NCBI GenBank assembly: GCA_963662175.1
Contig: OY759217.1
Coordinates: forward strand, 52,738,108 to 52,802,107
Length of the DNA: 64,000 nucleotides
From: Aradus depressus
Lineage: Eukaryota; Arthropoda; Insecta; Hemiptera; Aradidae
Direction: 5' to 3'
The notes under the pieces were generated by a model that made no database searches, was not told where the DNA came from, and was given only the letters and a program-made list of their open reading frames with translations. Positions within the stretch are counted from its first letter, which is position 1; every line of letters begins with the position of its first letter. The translations under genes and the position numbers were made by a program. Shown in pieces: positions 62,700 through 64,000 of this stretch.

Positions 62700-63260
62700 C
62701 ATATATTTTTAGGTATTTATTTGTTCAGTTTTTATGAATTTCATTTAATTTTTTTAATAGTTTTGTTATTACTACTAATCATACGTGTGTTAGACTCAAG
62801 TAGTTATAAATCTAATTTATAAGGTTAGGTTAGGTTTTATGACTCATGCCCGGGCTTTAACTACGAGGTCATATCGCCTACTACCAGAGCGCTCTGTCGT
62901 CACTCTGGTGGACATGAGCCCGACTCTACTGTGGGAGTCCTAAATTTTGCCTACCCTAAATTTTTATTCACCTAGGGTAGGGAGGGGTCTTTAACGAGTA
63001 CCTGACATCGTACAGGCTCGGGACCATCGCTTAACGTCCCATCCGAAGGACGGCGTGCTTGTTTATTTTACCTCCCCGATAAAATAAACTAAGGGCCTCG
63101 GTCGGGTTTCGAACTCACGATCTTGAGCTCAGAAGACAAGCACGCATACCACTGAGCTACCGGCGCCCTCTAATAATTTATAAGCTATCTTAATTTATAA
63201 ATTCTTTTGACGTATCCTATTACCAAGTATTGGTTTAATGGAAATAAATTTATTATTATT
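62700..63260 (+). repeat. repeat E copy interrupted by a SINE
   Basis: GTTATTACTACTAATCATAC at 62765 and TGACGTATCCTATTACCAAG at 63210, then GGTTTAATGGAAATAAATTT and (ATT)n, parallel 15490-15600. The SINE-A at 62823-63173 sits inside with its own target duplication. Confidence 0.65.
62823..63173 (-). mobile_element. SINE-A, intact, 10-bp target duplication
   Basis: TAATTTATAA at 62813-62822 and 63174-63183 brackets 351 bp. On the minus strand: GAGGGCGCCGGTAGCTCAGT (A box), GAGTTCGAAACCCG (B box), full body and tail ATAAAACCTAACCTAACC. Little decay; the best reference copy here. Confidence 0.93.
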
Positions 63261-63289
63261 CACGAACTTTATTGAAAATACGTCTTACT

Positions 63290-63460
63290 CAGCGACTTCT
63301 ACGTCCAAATACTAAGTTTCATGTTGATACTTCCGCTACATTGCCAGTCACTACGGTTTTTGAGTACCAATAACCCTTCCTTTGGTTCCCCCGTCCTTTA
63401 AGTCGATTCCGCTGAAAATCAATAGATGTCGTCCTAATCGGGTCCTGGAATACAGCCGAA
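63290..63460 (-). repeat. family B fragment
   Basis: CTAAGTTTCATGTTGATACT, GTTTTTGAGTACCAATAACC, GATTCCGCTGAAAATCAATA and GATGTCGTCCTAATCGGG are the middle module in reverse orientation. Confidence 0.7.
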
Positions 63461-63844
63461 GATGTAAAAAATAGCATTTACATTTAACAAATCCAGGAGT
63501 TATTGAAGATTTTTTAAATGTCTTTATAATTTATATAACCTTTAAGAAGTTCGCCTCAAGGACACCAGAGCCGGTTAAGTATTTCAGACACGTTTGTACG
63601 TTTTTTGGAGGCAATTTTATTTCTTTTAGTTGTTTATTTATTTATTTTTTAAATACCAATCTTCCTTAATCTTAATTGATCATATACCTTGTTTTTTTAT
63701 TTTTTGAGTTGTTTTTAGGAACCGACAGAATACAATACAGAGAACTACGATATTATGAGTGTTTGATGTCTGTCTTTCTAGCTTCTGAAGAGATCTTGGC
63801 AACTAGATAAATACAAGGCTCTACCAGATTAAGTTTATTTTAAC
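63461..63844. other. intronic stretch without recognised content
   Basis: AT-rich; no ORF or recognised repeat. Confidence 0.5.
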
Positions 63845-64000
63845 TCCCCAGTTACGATCCAGCTATATGAAGTATAGGGGAAGTTATGTAATCGGTCAAC
63901 AATTCGATGAGGAGTTTTTAACTAAATTTTCTGTTTTCCTACCTGTTTTCTGTAAGTCTGTCGTTTTTGTGTGTCTTATGAACACGATAACTCCCGATTG
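63845..64000 (+). repeat. family B copy, cut by the window end
   Basis: CTCCCCAGTTACGATCCAGC, TATATGAAGTATAGGGGAAG, TTATGTAATCGGTCAACAAT and GAACACGATAACTCCCGATT form the beginning of the element; it continues beyond 64000. Confidence 0.8.

Larger units (their letters stand above)
42273..64000 (+). other. presumed first intron of the FOG-like gene
   Basis: From the donor to the window edge I see only repeats and no zinc-finger (C-X2-C..H-X3-H) codon pattern on the plus strand. A first intron exceeding 21 kb is therefore inferred; this depends on the exon call at 42233. Confidence 0.5.

Overview
This is a repeat-dense eukaryotic nuclear window, almost certainly from an arthropod. The evidence is two host-gene pieces with animal protein signatures and GT/AG splice borders, tRNA-derived SINEs whose 3' ends read (CCTAA)n like the arthropod telomere repeat, Jockey-type LINEs, hAT and TA-flanked MITEs, and many tandem arrays. 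A hexapod, possibly a hemipteran, is a guess. Nothing prokaryotic (operons, ribosome binding sites, CRISPR) is present.

Host genes. (1) Two minus-strand exons at 469-680 and 15642-15981 encode the N-terminal 184 residues of a Kua/TMEM189-family plasmanylethanolamine desaturase (PEDS1), split by an intron of about 15 kb. Its putative promoter, with a CRE and a GC box, lies at 15982-16150. The remaining exons lie left of the window. (2) A 40-nt plus-strand first coding exon at 42233-42272 encodes the NuRD-recruiting N-terminal motif of FOG/ZFPM (u-shaped), SALL and BCL11 zinc-finger factors. It follows a TATA/CRE promoter and is followed by a GT donor. The rest of that gene would lie to the right of the window.

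Layout. 1-15981: PEDS1 intron filled with SINE-A copies, a 33-bp array, a LINE with an internal deletion that carries a nested hAT, and an array of about 30 copies of the SINE-A head (A box only). 16-19 kb: PEDS1 upstream region with SINEs and LINE remains. 19.16-29.23 kb: a three-layer nest. An old repeat was hit by a nearly complete Jockey-type LINE (ORF2 intact, 12-bp target duplication). The LINE was then hit inside ORF1 by a 5.2-kb LTR element with LTRs that look identical, which codes only for a Gag-like coiled-coil protein. 29.8-31.5 kb: 73-bp array. 32-41.6 kb: degraded repeats, foldbacks and two related MITEs. 42.2 kb: FOG-like exon. 42.3-64 kb: presumed first intron, holding 61-, 56- and about 154-bp arrays, family B repeats, SINEs, hAT relics and LINE scraps.

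Family B is my name for the commonest interspersed repeat here, with some 16 copies or fragments. It has a palindrome at one end (GTCGGTGAATCACCGAC), a second hairpin at the other end (ACTTCCCC..GGGGAAGT), repeated inner modules containing TGTCGATACATTCATTAC-like text, and an unstable G tract. At least two of the satellite arrays (43 bp and 61 bp) are expansions of short pieces of interspersed repeats. Most long open frames in the arrays are artefacts of units whose length is a multiple of three.
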